Positions 43,397 through 56,868 of a stretch of DNA of 64,000 bases are shown here, piece by piece. This DNA is from Glycomyces arizonensis DSM 44726 (lineage in GTDB: Bacteria > Actinomycetota > Actinomycetes > Mycobacteriales > Micromonosporaceae): positions 248,001 through 312,000 of the forward strand of contig NZ_AXWO01000003.1 of NCBI RefSeq assembly GCF_000482705.1, in the 5' to 3' direction. The position numbers were made by a program, and so were the translations under genes. The first letter of the stretch is position 1. Each line of letters starts with the position of its first letter. The notes under the pieces were generated by a model, which was not told the origin of the DNA, ran no database searches, and worked only from the letters and a program-made list of their open reading frames with translations.

Positions 43397-44630
43397 GATT
43401 GAATTCCGCCCTAATGTCTTGGAACGCCGTGTAGTTCGCGACGACCTCGACCGGCCCCGGCGCCACGGCCGCGATCGCCGCCCTGATGTCGTCGACGACG
43501 ATGTAGTCCACCCGGTCGACCTCCAAGCGGACGGCCAGGTCCGTGCGCCGGTCACCGGTGACGACGACCTTGCGCCCGGCCAGCGAGGTGAAGTCGACGT
43601 CGTAGATCCAGGAGGTGTCGAAGCCGTCCACCTCGCGGGCATTGAGCGAGAGCACCACCGGCGGGTCCTTCTCGATCATGTCGAACGACTCGAGCCAGCC
43701 GGCGGGGTTCTTCGCCAGCAGCAGGCGCAGCTGCCGCCCGTCGCGCTCGACCTTCGCGTAGCGCCCCGCGACCGAGGTCACCTGCGCCAGCCGCGGCGCG
43801 GCCTGGGCCGGCTCGACCCCGAACAGGCTCGCGATGGCCAGGGCGGTGGCGGCGTTGGCGCGGTTGACCCGGCCCGGCAGCTGGAGGCTGAGGTCGTAGC
43901 GGCGCCCGTCGGGGCCGACGACGGCCTCGCCGGTGTGGGCCACCGACCACTGCGGAGAGGGCCGGTTCAGGCCGCAGTTGGTGCAGCGCCAGAACTCCCC
44001 GAAGCGGTCGAGGTGCGAGCCGCAGTTGGGGCAGATCGCCGAGTCGGCCGTCCAGCTCTGCCCGGCCGCGACCCACACGACCCGCTCGCACACCGAGGCC
44101 GCCCACACGATGAGCGGGTCGTCGGCGTTGGCGACGATGGTCGTCTGGCCCGCGGAGACCTGGAGCGTCTGGCGCCACTTCGCCGCCAGGGCGGTCACCT
44201 CCATGGCCCGGTCGAGCTGGTCGCGCGAGAGGTTGAGCAGCGCCACCACCTTCGGGTGCGCCGCGTCGAGCAGCTGCCCGAGGTAGTGCTCGTCGCATTC
44301 GAGCGCCGCGTAGGTGGCCTTGGGCGCTTTGGCCAGGGCGGTGGTGTGCCCGGTGGGCATGTTGGCCCCGAACGAGTTCGTGGCGACCTTCCCGATGGCC
44401 TCCAGCGCCGCGGTGGTGAAGCGCGTGGTGGTGGTCTTGCCGTTGGTGCCCGAGACGAGGACGACGTGGCGGCCGTCGGCGAGCAGCTCCAGGAGCCGGG
44501 GCTCGACTATCAGCCCCACGCGCCCCCCGATGACCGAGCCGTCACCGCGCCCGGTCGCTCGCGACAGCGCCGCTGCCGTCCGCAGCAGTGCGGTGGCGAA
44601 TTTCGCGCGTGGTGGCAGGTTCGCGCTCAT
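43386..44630 (-). CDS. murT: Lipid II isoglutaminyl synthase subunit MurT
   Basis: Mur-ligase-like protein of 414 residues that activates the D-Glu carboxylate of lipid II for amidation with GatD. The P-loop is SGTNGKTTTTR (60-70). A four-Cys zinc ribbon interrupts the central domain: Cys200, Cys203, Cys216 and Cys219 (CPNC...CTNC). The C-terminal DUF1727 domain follows with SLNAREVDGFDTSWIYDV. The gene is upstream of gatD and divergent from the mraZ operon across an 800-bp gene-free gap. Confidence 0.96.
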   Translation of the reverse strand: MSANLPPRAKFATALLRTAAALSRATGRGDGSVIGGRVGLIVEPRLLELLADGRHVVLVSGTNGKTTTTRFTTAALEAIGKVATNSFGANMPTGHTTALAKAPKATYAALECDEHYLGQLLDAAHPKVVALLNLSRDQLDRAMEVTALAAKWRQTLQVSAGQTTIVANADDPLIVWAASVCERVVWVAAGQSWTADSAICPNCGSHLDRFGEFWRCTNCGLNRPSPQWSVAHTGEAVVGPDGRRYDLSLQLPGRVNRANAATALAIASLFGVEPAQAAPRLAQVTSVAGRYAKVERDGRQLRLLLAKNPAGWLESFDMIEKDPPVVLSLNAREVDGFDTSWIYDVDFTSLAGRKVVVTGDRRTDLAVRLEVDRVDYIVVDDIRAAIAAVAPGPVEVVANYTAFQDIRAEFNRVN

Positions 44631-45446
44631 GCGGGCTCGCTTTCCACTTGATCGGACTCGACGACTATGCAGAAGAGTTTGTCACATGTCCCGCTGTGCT
44701 CGTGCTGAGCGTGAGGGGTGCGTGAGGCTGATTGCGCTGCGGCGCGGACGCCCCAGGAAGCGGCGGGGGCCCCGGCCCCGGAGCCCGGCCCGGCGGCCCC
44801 GCCGGTGCGAGCCGGGAGCCGACGACAGGACTGCGGCCAGCGGCCTCACGGGCGCGAACCGCGGAGATCCCGGTCAAGCGCATGGTCTTCCACGAGACCG
44901 GCGGTCCCACGGGTGTGAACCGCGGGCCGTCAGTTCGGCTTCGAGCGTGTTCAGGCCGCCTCCGGAGCGGGCCGCGGCCGCCCGGCGCGCCGCGCTGTCG
45001 CGAGATCCCCGAGGTTCTGGTCCTGCTCGCCTCCGTCCCGCGCACGCCGCGCCGCGCTGCCGCGAGCGGGCCTCGCAATCGCCACAGGGGACGCAGTGGT
45101 CCATCGATCGCTTCCGGTGACGACACCAGTACCAAACGTGTCCAAATTGGTCGCACACGGTGCGGACCCGACTCCGCTCCTCCCGGTTCGCTTGGGCGCC
45201 TTGGCGGTCGCAATGAGTGAATTGTGAATGAACCTAGCGTCTGTGGCCTTCCTCGCCCACTCGCCACTCCACTTCACTCCACCGATGCTGAGCTGCGCCT
45301 TCACCATTCGAAGCATGAATGTCGGCGCAAAACAACCCCCACGGGTGGGGGGAAGTGGAGTATGGTGGGGCGCATTGGCGGGACGGGGCTCCCGCCGACG
45401 CGGCATGGGAGGCCGCGAAGCCTGAGAGTCACGGGGGGTGGTGCCG
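44631..45446. other. Gene-free region between murT and mraZ
   Basis: I see no convincing gene in these 816 bp. Open frames exist on both strands but have Arg/Pro-rich, family-free translations. There are degenerate direct repeats: CACGGGCGCGAACCGCGG near 44846 and CACGGGTGTGAACCGCGG near 44908 (16 of 18 identical), and CGCGCCGCGCTG-n-CGCGAG near 44978 and 45048. The right end (45340-45446) is the mraZ promoter and leader. I looked for RNase P RNA features such as GAGGAAAGTCC and did not find them. Confidence 0.5.
45346..45370 (+). promoter_or_regulatory. MraZ-binding repeats overlapping the mraZ promoter
   Basis: Three direct repeats with exact 5-nt spacers: TGGGG (45346), TGGAG (45356) and TGGGG (45366). 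TGGGN repeats at this spacing are the known MraZ target. A -10-like TATGGT (45361-45366) lies inside the array, so bound MraZ would block its own operon. Confidence 0.75.
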
Positions 45447-45905
45447 ATGTTCCTCGGTACCCACAACCCCCGCCTGGACGACAAGGGCCGCGTCATCCTC
45501 CCCGCGAAGTTCAGGGAAGCACTCGCGGAGGGGGTGGTGATCACGAAGGGCCAGGAGCGGTGCCTCTACGTCTTCCCCGAAGAGGAGTTCGCCCGCCTGG
45601 CCGACGCGCTCCAGGCCGCGCCCATGTCGAGCAAGACCGCCCGCGCCTACAACCGGGTGTTCTTCGCCTCGGCCCACGACGAGGTCCCCGACAAGCAGGG
45701 CCGCGTGACGATCCCGCCGAGACTGCGCCAATACGCCGGACTCGACCGCGACCTGATCGTCATCGGCGCCTCGAACCGCGTCGAGATCTGGAACGCCGAC
45801 ACCTGGGAGGCGTACCTGGAGGCCTCCGAGGAGGACTTCGCCGACATCGAAGAGGGCGACCTGCCCGAAGGCCTGTTAGTCGAACGACATGTGAGAAGGA
45901 GGTGA
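45447..45905 (+). CDS. mraZ: Transcriptional regulator MraZ
   Basis: DNA-binding protein of 152 residues that regulates the division and cell wall operon it heads. Two SpoVT-AbrB-like units carry the signature [14 protein letters not shown] near residue 11 and [14 protein letters not shown] near residue 83. ATG 45447 has a G-rich ribosome site; GTG 45438 adds three residues. The last codons of mraZ contain AGGAGG, which serves rsmH. Confidence 0.96.
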   Translation: MFLGTHNPRLDDKGRVILPAKFREALAEGVVITKGQERCLYVFPEEEFARLADALQAAPMSSKTARAYNRVFFASAHDEVPDKQGRVTIPPRLRQYAGLDRDLIVIGASNRVEIWNADTWEAYLEASEEDFADIEEGDLPEGLLVERHVRRR

Positions 45906-45910
45906 GTGAC

Positions 45911-46876
45911 ATGGACGCACCGCACGTGCCCGTCATGCTCGACGAGGTGCTCGACTACCTCGCGCCCGCCGCGTCGCGGCCCGGCGCGCTCGCCGTCGAC
46001 GCCACGCTCGGCGCCGGCGGCCACACCGAGGCGCTCCTGACCGCTCACCCCGGCCTCACCGTCATCGGCGTCGACCGCGACCCGACCGCGCTCGAACTCG
46101 CCTCCAAGCGACTGACCGACTTCGGGGACCGCTTCATCCCGGCCCGCGCCGTCTACGACGCGATCCCCGCCGTCCTCGCCGAGCACGGCCACGAGCGGGC
46201 CGACGCGGTCCTGTTCGACCTCGGCGTCTCCTCCATGCAGCTCGACCGGCCCGAGCGCGGCTTCGCCTACGCCCAGGACGCCCCGCTGGACATGCGCATG
46301 AACCCCGACGACCGCCTCACCGCCGAGATCGTCGTCAACACCTACGAGGTGACCGAGCTCGTGCGCATCCTGCGCGACTACGGCGAGGAGAAGTTCGCGC
46401 CCCGCGTCGCCAAGGCCATCGCCGCGGCCCGCGCCAAGGCCCCGATCACCTCCAGCCGGGAGCTCGCCGACCTGGTGCGCGACGCCATCCCGGCCGCGAC
46501 CCGACGCACCGGCGGCAACCCCGCCAAGCGGACCTTCCAGGCCCTGCGCATCGAGGTCAACGGCGAACTCGACACCTGGCGGGCGGCCCTGCCCGCCGCA
46601 CTCGACGCGCTCGCGCCCGGCGGCCGCGTCGTGGTGATGTCCTACCACTCCCTGGAAGACCGCATCACAAAACAGGTGCTGGCGCAGCGCGCCAAATCTG
46701 CCACCCCGGCCGGCCTGCCGGTCGACCTCCCCGGAACCGAGCCCACCTTTCGACTCCTGACAAGGAAAGCCCAGCAACCGACCAAGACCGAACTCGACCG
46801 AAACCCGCGATCGGCGCCCGCGCGACTGCGCGCCGCCGAGCGGATCGCACCGACCGGAGAAGGAGGCGACTCATGA
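45911..46876 (+). CDS. rsmH: 16S rRNA (cytosine1402-N4)-methyltransferase
   Basis: SAM-dependent methyltransferase of 321 residues modifying the ribosomal P site. It shows the SAM loop VDATLGAGGHTEALL, FDLGVSSMQLDRPERGF, LDMRMNP and the C-terminal MSYHSLEDRITKQ. The start lies 5 nt after the mraZ stop with AGGAGG inside mraZ. The stop overlaps ftsL by 4 nt (ATGA). Confidence 0.97.
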   Translation: MDAPHVPVMLDEVLDYLAPAASRPGALAVDATLGAGGHTEALLTAHPGLTVIGVDRDPTALELASKRLTDFGDRFIPARAVYDAIPAVLAEHGHERADAVLFDLGVSSMQLDRPERGFAYAQDAPLDMRMNPDDRLTAEIVVNTYEVTELVRILRDYGEEKFAPRVAKAIAAARAKAPITSSRELADLVRDAIPAATRRTGGNPAKRTFQALRIEVNGELDTWRAALPAALDALAPGGRVVVMSYHSLEDRITKQVLAQRAKSATPAGLPVDLPGTEPTFRLLTRKAQQPTKTELDRNPRSAPARLRAAERIAPTGEGGDS

Positions 46877-47436
46877 GCAACGAGCCCTACCGTCGGCCCC
46901 GAGCAGACGCCGACGAGATCATCAAGGCCGCCCGCCGCCGGGCCCGCGCCGCATCGTCGCGGCGACGGTCCCTCGTCGGCGAGGCGGGCGAGGCTCCGGT
47001 CGTCGACGGCTCCCTGGCGGTCCAGCCCGAGGCCGTGCCCGTCGAGGCGCCCCCCGAGCGGAAGGCCGAGCCCGAGCCGGTCAAGCGCGCCCGCACCGCC
47101 CCGCGCCCCGCGGCCAAGCCCGCGGCCGAGCCGGTCGAGCTGCCGCGCCCCGCGTTCGTCGGCGGGGTCCTCGCGCTGGTCGTCGCCGGGATCGTGGGCC
47201 TGTTGCTGCTGAACACGGTCATCAACGAGGACGCCTACCGCCTCCAGGACCTCCGCACGGAGGCCGCCGACCTCGACCAGACCGAGCAGGAGCTCCAGAG
47301 CGAGCTCAACGAGCTGAAGTCGCCGAACAACCTGGAAGTGAAGGCCAGCCAGTACGGCATGGTCGAGCCCGACAAGGTCGTCCACCTGAACCTGTCCGAC
47401 GGGTCCACCGTCGAGGTGCCCTGGAACGGAGAGTGA
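46873..47436 (+). CDS. ftsL: FtsL-like divisome protein
   Basis: Bitopic membrane protein of 187 residues. The cytoplasmic part (1-93) is basic and then Pro/Ala/Glu-rich; a single membrane helix spans about 95-114; a short coiled coil (about 120-150, RLQDLRTEAADLDQTEQELQ) follows outside. FtsL links FtsQ/DivIC and the FtsWI synthase. Sequence is weakly conserved, so the name rests on topology and its place between rsmH and ftsI. Confidence 0.85.
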   Translation: MSNEPYRRPRADADEIIKAARRRARAASSRRRSLVGEAGEAPVVDGSLAVQPEAVPVEAPPERKAEPEPVKRARTAPRPAAKPAAEPVELPRPAFVGGVLALVVAGIVGLLLLNTVINEDAYRLQDLRTEAADLDQTEQELQSELNELKSPNNLEVKASQYGMVEPDKVVHLNLSDGSTVEVPWNGE

Positions 47437-47439
47437 CCG

Positions 47440-49584
47440 GTGGAAGCATCCGACCCCCGTCGACGGCGCGACCCCTCCTCCATCTCGAGAGCCCGTCGTT
47501 ACACGCCTCGCGGACGCACCGTCCGCGAGGCGGCTTCCGATTCGGCCGAGGACAACCGGGCCCGCGAGCACGGCGCGCGCGACCGCGAGGCCGCGCGCCG
47601 CGCCCGCAGCCGCGAGGCCAAGGAGCACGCGGCCGACGACCTCGCCGCGAAGCGCCGCCGCGAGGCCGCCGCCCGCTCCCGGCAGCGCCGCCAGCGCGAG
47701 AGCGCCGCCGACAGCCGCGAGATCCCCAGACCGCGCCGGGAGGCGCCCGCGCGCCGCCCCGCGCCGCGGAGCCCCGGCACGCCCGGACCCCGGCGCCCCG
47801 CCCCAGGCCGCGCCCCCTCCGTCCGCCCCATCCGCGACCTGCCCCGCACCGGCAACCCCGCCCGGCGGCTCCGCTTCGCCTCCGCCGTGGTCCTCATCCT
47901 GCTCGTCGTCGCCGGAGGCCGGCTCGTCCAACTCCAGGTCACCGACTCGGCCGCCTATGCCGCCGAGGCGTTCAACCAGCGCCTGTTCACCGAGCCGCTC
48001 CCCGCCTCGCGCGGAGCGATCCTCGACCGCAACGGCAACGCGCTGGCCTACTCCGTCGAGGCCAACTTCATCGCCGTCGACCCCACCCGCGTCACCGGTG
48101 ACGCGGCGCAGCTGGCCGCCCGGCTCGCCCCCCTGCTCGGCCGCCCCGCCTCCGAACTCGAACCGCTCATCGCCACCGACAAGACCGCCGAGGGCGACCC
48201 GATCCAGTTCGCCTACCTCCAGCGCGGCGTCGACCTCGCCGTCGGCGACCAGATCGCCGAGATGGACGACCCGGGCCTCATCGTCGGCGACGACGAGCGC
48301 CGCATCGTGCCCGGACACGACCTCGCCGCCAATATCATCGGCTTCACCGGCGTCGACACCGCCACGGGCCTCAGCGGCCTGGAGGCCTCCTACGACGACT
48401 GGCTCAGCGGCACCGACGGCGAGGTCTCCTACGAGCGCGGCCGGGCCGGCCAGCCGATCCCCGGCGCGTTCTACCGCGAGGAGCCGGCCGTGCCCGGCAA
48501 CGACCTCCAGCTCACCATCGACGCCGACCTCCAGTACCAGGTGCAGAAGATCCTCGAGGACACCGTCGAGGAGCACGAGGGCAAGTTCGGCTCGGCGATG
48601 GTCATGGAGGTCGGCACCGGCGAGATGCTCGCGATGGCCTCCACGCCGACCTACGACGCGGCCAACCCCTTCGACGTCGAGGACGAAGAGGCCTACCGCG
48701 ACTACGGCACCCAGGCCACCGTCGACCCCGGCTCCATCCACAAGGCCATCATCTTCGCCGCCGCTCTCGAAGAGGGCTGCATCGAGGCCGACGGCACCAT
48801 GTTCGTGCCCCAGACGATCAACAAGGGCGGCACGACCTACGAGGACCACTACCCGCACGGCGACGCGATGCTGAGCCTGGCCGGGATCATCGCCCAGTCC
48901 TCGAACGTCGGCACCATCGAGCTGGCCGACTGCCTGGGGGCGGAGAAGGTCTACGAGTACCAGCAGCTGTTCGGGCTCGGCGAGCCCACCGGCGTCGGCG
49001 TCGCCGGGGAGGCCCCCGGCATGCTCCACGCCCCCGAGGACTGGTGGGGCACCTCCTACGGCTCCGTGCCGATCGGCCACGAGAGCACCGCCACGATCAT
49101 CCAGATGGCCGCCGCCTACGGCGCGATCGCCAACGACGGCGAGTACGTGCAGCCGACCCTCATCGACCACAAGCTCGACGCCGACGGCAACGCCGTGGAG
49201 GACAGCGCCGAGCCCGAGACGCACCGCGTCATGTCCCAGCAGAACGCCGAAGACCTGCAGTACCTGCTCCAGGCGCCCATCGTCGACGACACCGGCACCG
49301 CGCGCGGCGCCGCGCTGGAGAACTACCACCTGGCGGGCAAGACCGGCACCGGCGGCCTGGCCGAGGACGGCGGGTACGCGCCGGGCAACGTGGCCTCGAT
49401 GGTGGGCTTCGCCCCGGCCGAGGACCCGCAGTACGTGGTGGCCGTCAGCGTGTACGTGCCCAACGGGGGAGGCGGCGGCGGGACCACCGGACAGGCGTTC
49501 AAGGACATCAACGAGTTCACGTTGAGCTACTTCGGGGTTCCGCCCTCGACGGGGCCCGCCCCGGAGTTCGACGTGTGGGGGTGA
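47440..49584 (+). CDS. ftsI: Division-specific penicillin-binding protein FtsI (PBP3)
   Basis: Class B transpeptidase of 714 residues cross-linking septal peptidoglycan. The active-site set is intact: SxxK as PGSIHKA, SxN as SSN in AQSSNVGTIE, and KTG in AGKTGTGG. SIHK differs from the more common SxFK. The N-terminal cytoplasmic region is very long (about 145 residues) and extremely Arg-rich before the membrane helix at about 146-162. GTG 47440 is 3 nt after the ftsL stop. The usual next genes murE-murF-mraY are absent; a PAC2 gene follows. Confidence 0.95.
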   Translation: MEASDPRRRRDPSSISRARRYTPRGRTVREAASDSAEDNRAREHGARDREAARRARSREAKEHAADDLAAKRRREAAARSRQRRQRESAADSREIPRPRREAPARRPAPRSPGTPGPRRPAPGRAPSVRPIRDLPRTGNPARRLRFASAVVLILLVVAGGRLVQLQVTDSAAYAAEAFNQRLFTEPLPASRGAILDRNGNALAYSVEANFIAVDPTRVTGDAAQLAARLAPLLGRPASELEPLIATDKTAEGDPIQFAYLQRGVDLAVGDQIAEMDDPGLIVGDDERRIVPGHDLAANIIGFTGVDTATGLSGLEASYDDWLSGTDGEVSYERGRAGQPIPGAFYREEPAVPGNDLQLTIDADLQYQVQKILEDTVEEHEGKFGSAMVMEVGTGEMLAMASTPTYDAANPFDVEDEEAYRDYGTQATVDPGSIHKAIIFAAALEEGCIEADGTMFVPQTINKGGTTYEDHYPHGDAMLSLAGIIAQSSNVGTIELADCLGAEKVYEYQQLFGLGEPTGVGVAGEAPGMLHAPEDWWGTSYGSVPIGHESTATIIQMAAAYGAIANDGEYVQPTLIDHKLDADGNAVEDSAEPETHRVMSQQNAEDLQYLLQAPIVDDTGTARGAALENYHLAGKTGTGGLAEDGGYAPGNVASMVGFAPAEDPQYVVAVSVYVPNGGGGGGTTGQAFKDINEFTLSYFGVPPSTGPAPEFDVWG

Positions 49585-49669
49585 GCCCGCTCCGGGTCTC
49601 GCGTTCAGGGGAATGGAGGGTCGGGATCGCGCGTTAATCTAGGGCGTCTAGAAGAAGGAGCCGATTGCT

Positions 49670-50581
49670 TTGAACGTTGACCCTTGGGCACTGTGCGACG
49701 TCCTCGCCGACCCTCCCGAGGCGCGGGGTGCGGTGCTGCTGCACTTCCTCGACGGGTTCATGGACGCGGGCTCGGCCGGGCGCGGCGTCGTCGACTACCT
49801 CTTCGACGAGTTCGAGCACACCCCGGTGGCGTCGTTCGACGTCGATCAGCTGATCGACTACCGCTCGCGCCGCCCGAACCTGACGTTCGCGCTCGACCGC
49901 TGGTCCGACTTCGAGGCGCCGCAGCTGGTCGTCTACCTGATGCGGGACCGCTCCGAGCGCCCGTTCCTGCTGCTGACCGGGCCGGAGCCCGACTTCGCCT
50001 GGGAGCGGTTCGTGGACGCCACGGAGGACCTGATCGACCATTGGAACGTGCCGCTGACCGTCGGCTTCCAGGGCATCCCGATGGGGGTGCCGCACACGCG
50101 CGAGTTGGGGATGACCGTGCACGCGACCCGGCCCGAGCTGGTCTTCGACAACCGGCCGATGTTCAACGAGGTGACGGTGCCCGGGAACGCGGCGGGACTG
50201 CTGGAGTACCGGCTCGGCGAGTCGGGGCGCGACGCGGTCGGGCTGTCGGTCCACGTGCCCCACTACGTGATGCAGATGACCTACCCGGCGGCCACGATCC
50301 GCCTGCTGGAGGGCATCAGGGAGGCCACCGGCCTCGACCTGCCGTCCGACCCGGCGCTGGAGGACGACCGCTCGCGCGTCGACGCCGACATCGCCGAGCA
50401 GGTGGCGGAGTCCGAAGAGGTCTCCGACGTCGTGAAGTCCCTTGAGGAGCAGTACGACTCGTTCACCGAGGCCGCCGAGGCCGACGAGATGCTCCAAGAG
50501 GGACGCATGCCCACCGCCGACGAGCTGGGGGCCGCGTTCGAGCACTTCCTCGCGGAGCGCCAGAGGCCCGACGATGACTGA
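49670..50581 (+). CDS. PAC2 family protein
   Basis: Cytoplasmic protein of 303 residues related to the proteasome assembly chaperone PAC2 family (PF-type DUF with FEHTPVASFDVDQLIDYRSRRP). Such proteins are widespread in actinobacteria; their function there is not well defined. TTG 49670 is the likely start, with AAGGAG 9 nt upstream. A -10-like TAATCT lies at 49635-49640. The C-terminal 80 residues are acidic and helical. It ends just before a strong bidirectional terminator. Confidence 0.88.
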   Translation: MNVDPWALCDVLADPPEARGAVLLHFLDGFMDAGSAGRGVVDYLFDEFEHTPVASFDVDQLIDYRSRRPNLTFALDRWSDFEAPQLVVYLMRDRSERPFLLLTGPEPDFAWERFVDATEDLIDHWNVPLTVGFQGIPMGVPHTRELGMTVHATRPELVFDNRPMFNEVTVPGNAAGLLEYRLGESGRDAVGLSVHVPHYVMQMTYPAATIRLLEGIREATGLDLPSDPALEDDRSRVDADIAEQVAESEEVSDVVKSLEEQYDSFTEAAEADEMLQEGRMPTADELGAAFEHFLAERQRPDDD

Positions 50582-50619
50582 CACAGGCGACTGAACACAC
50601 CACGATTGCGCGCCACAAC

Positions 50620-50660
50620 GCGAAGCGGGTCCGGCCATCAGATGGTCGGACCCGCTTCGC
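50620..50660. terminator. Bidirectional terminator between PAC2 gene and typA
   Basis: GCGAAGCGGGTCCG (50620-50633) pairs perfectly with CGGACCCGCTTCGC (50647-50660); the centre can pair further (CCATC/GATGG). It lies between two convergent genes. Confidence 0.8.
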
Positions 50661-50669
50661 GCTCGCGGC

Positions 50670-52541
<1,872 letters not shown>

Positions 52542-52632
52542 GACGTCGATTGTCCCTTAACGGCGCCGGAGAATCTCGATCAGGCCCCGTGACGGCCGAC
52601 ACGGGAGAGTAAATTTCACATTAGTGTTTCGA

Positions 52633-52661
52633 CTGACACGAACTGACTCAATTCGTACAGT
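52633..52661 (+). promoter_or_regulatory. Promoter of the secreted glucosaminidase gene
   Basis: -35 CTGACA (52633-52638), 17-nt spacer, -10 TACAGT (52656-52661), then 8 nt to ATG 52670. Likely leaderless. Confidence 0.55.
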
Positions 52662-52669
52662 TCCGATGT

Positions 52670-53785
52670 ATGGGTGCATACAACATCGCCATCAGGTTCG
52701 CAATGGTCCCGGCGCTGGCCGCGGTCGCGGTGCTGAGCGGCGCCCTCCCCGCCGCTGCCGCCGCCCCGGCAACGGTTCCGGCCGCGGTCGTCGACACCTC
52801 CGGCAGCACGCTCAACGTGCGCTCGGGCCCGGCCACCGACCAGCGGACCGTCGAGGCCCTCGCCGACGGCGCGAGCGTGACGATCACCTGCAAGGTCCGC
52901 GGCGAGCACATCGACGGCACCGTGCGCTCCACCGCCACGTGGGTGCTCATCGGCAAGGACCGCTGGATCAGCCACGCCTACGTCCGCCTCACCGGCGGCG
53001 ACGCCGACCTGCCCTGGTGCTCGGCCGCCGGGCAGAAGGCCACCTACGCCACGGTCGCCACCGGCGGCACCGCCGTCCTCAACGTCCGCGCCGACGCCGA
53101 CTCCGGCTCCGACAAGGTCGGCACCTACCGCGACGGCACCACCGTGCAGGTCGAATGCCAGGTATGGGGCCAGTCCGTCGACGGCGAGGTCGCCGAGACC
53201 AACGTCTGGTACCGCGTCGGCGAGGGCCGCCACGTCGCCGCCGCCTACGTCCGGTGGAGCGAGGGCGAGCCGTGGCTGCCCTGGTGCGGCCAGGACCCGC
53301 CCTCGGTGCCCAAAGGCGGAAACCAGGACTTCATCGACCGGCACGCCGAGGCCGCCCGCAGCAGCCAGCGCGCCACCGGCGTCCCCGCCTCGGTGACCCT
53401 CGCCCAGGCGATCCTGGAGACCGGCTGGGGCAAGAGCCCGCTGGCCCGCGAGGACCACAACCTCTTCGGGATGAAGTGCTTCGGCTCGCCCGGCGACTAC
53501 GCCATCGGCTGCCGCGACTACGCCACCTTCGAGTGCAGCCCCACCGGCGGGTGCTTCGACATGGACGCGACCTTCCGTGCCTACGCCGGGATCGCCGACT
53601 CCTACCGCGACCACGGCGAGCTGCTCTCGGGCTGGTCGCGATACGCCGCGGCCATGGCGCACAAGGACGACCCCGACCGGTTCGCCCGAGAGATCCACAA
53701 GGCCGGATACGCCACCGACCCGCAGTACGCCGACAAGCTCATCGAGCTCATGGGGAAGTACGACCTCTACCGCTACGACGCCTGA
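52670..53785 (+). CDS. Secreted SH3-domain glucosaminidase (GH73-like)
   Basis: Secreted cell-wall hydrolase of 371 residues. A signal peptide covers about 1-30 (ALPAAAAA). Two bacterial SH3 units follow (STLNVRSGPATDQRTV and AVLNVRADADSGSDKV), each ending in LPWC. The C-terminal catalytic domain has SVTLAQAILETGWGKSPLA with Glu250, then HNLFGMKC, typical of FlgJ/LytG-like N-acetylglucosaminidases. Paired cysteines suggest disulfides. ATG 52670 is fixed by the promoter 8 nt upstream. It stands alone between typA and uvrA. Confidence 0.92.
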   Translation: MGAYNIAIRFAMVPALAAVAVLSGALPAAAAAPATVPAAVVDTSGSTLNVRSGPATDQRTVEALADGASVTITCKVRGEHIDGTVRSTATWVLIGKDRWISHAYVRLTGGDADLPWCSAAGQKATYATVATGGTAVLNVRADADSGSDKVGTYRDGTTVQVECQVWGQSVDGEVAETNVWYRVGEGRHVAAAYVRWSEGEPWLPWCGQDPPSVPKGGNQDFIDRHAEAARSSQRATGVPASVTLAQAILETGWGKSPLAREDHNLFGMKCFGSPGDYAIGCRDYATFECSPTGGCFDMDATFRAYAGIADSYRDHGELLSGWSRYAAAMAHKDDPDRFAREIHKAGYATDPQYADKLIELMGKYDLYRYDA

Positions 53786-53890
53786 GTGAGGTGCCGCATT
53801 CGCCTTCGGTGACCGCGGGGGGAAGCGGGTAGTCTCGACAGGTGGGCCGGCGCGCGAGCGCGGCCCCGCGATTCTGTCGGACCCGAAGGT

Positions 53891-53896
53891 TAGATT
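53891..53896 (+). promoter_or_regulatory. -10 box next to uvrA start
   Basis: TAGATT, 6 nt, then GTG 53903. A second TANNNT (TAGTCT) lies near 53830. No SOS box of the actinobacterial type was seen. Confidence 0.4.
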
Positions 53897-53902
53897 CCCA
53901 CG

Positions 53903-56800
<2,898 letters not shown>

Positions 56801-56868
56801 CGGCTTCGCCCGAGCGCCGCCCGTGTCGCTCGCGGCGGTGAGCGCCGCCGCGTGCGAGCATCTGCGGC

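Noticed and set aside
44720-45120. RNase P RNA or other structured RNA in the murT-mraZ gap
   Set aside because: Conserved RNase P sequences were not found, and the GC-rich repeats do not form a recognisable fold by eye.
44665-45267. Overlapping open frames of 160-200 codons on both strands between murT and mraZ
   Set aside because: Translations are Arg/Pro/Gly-rich without family resemblance, and no ribosome site supports any of them.
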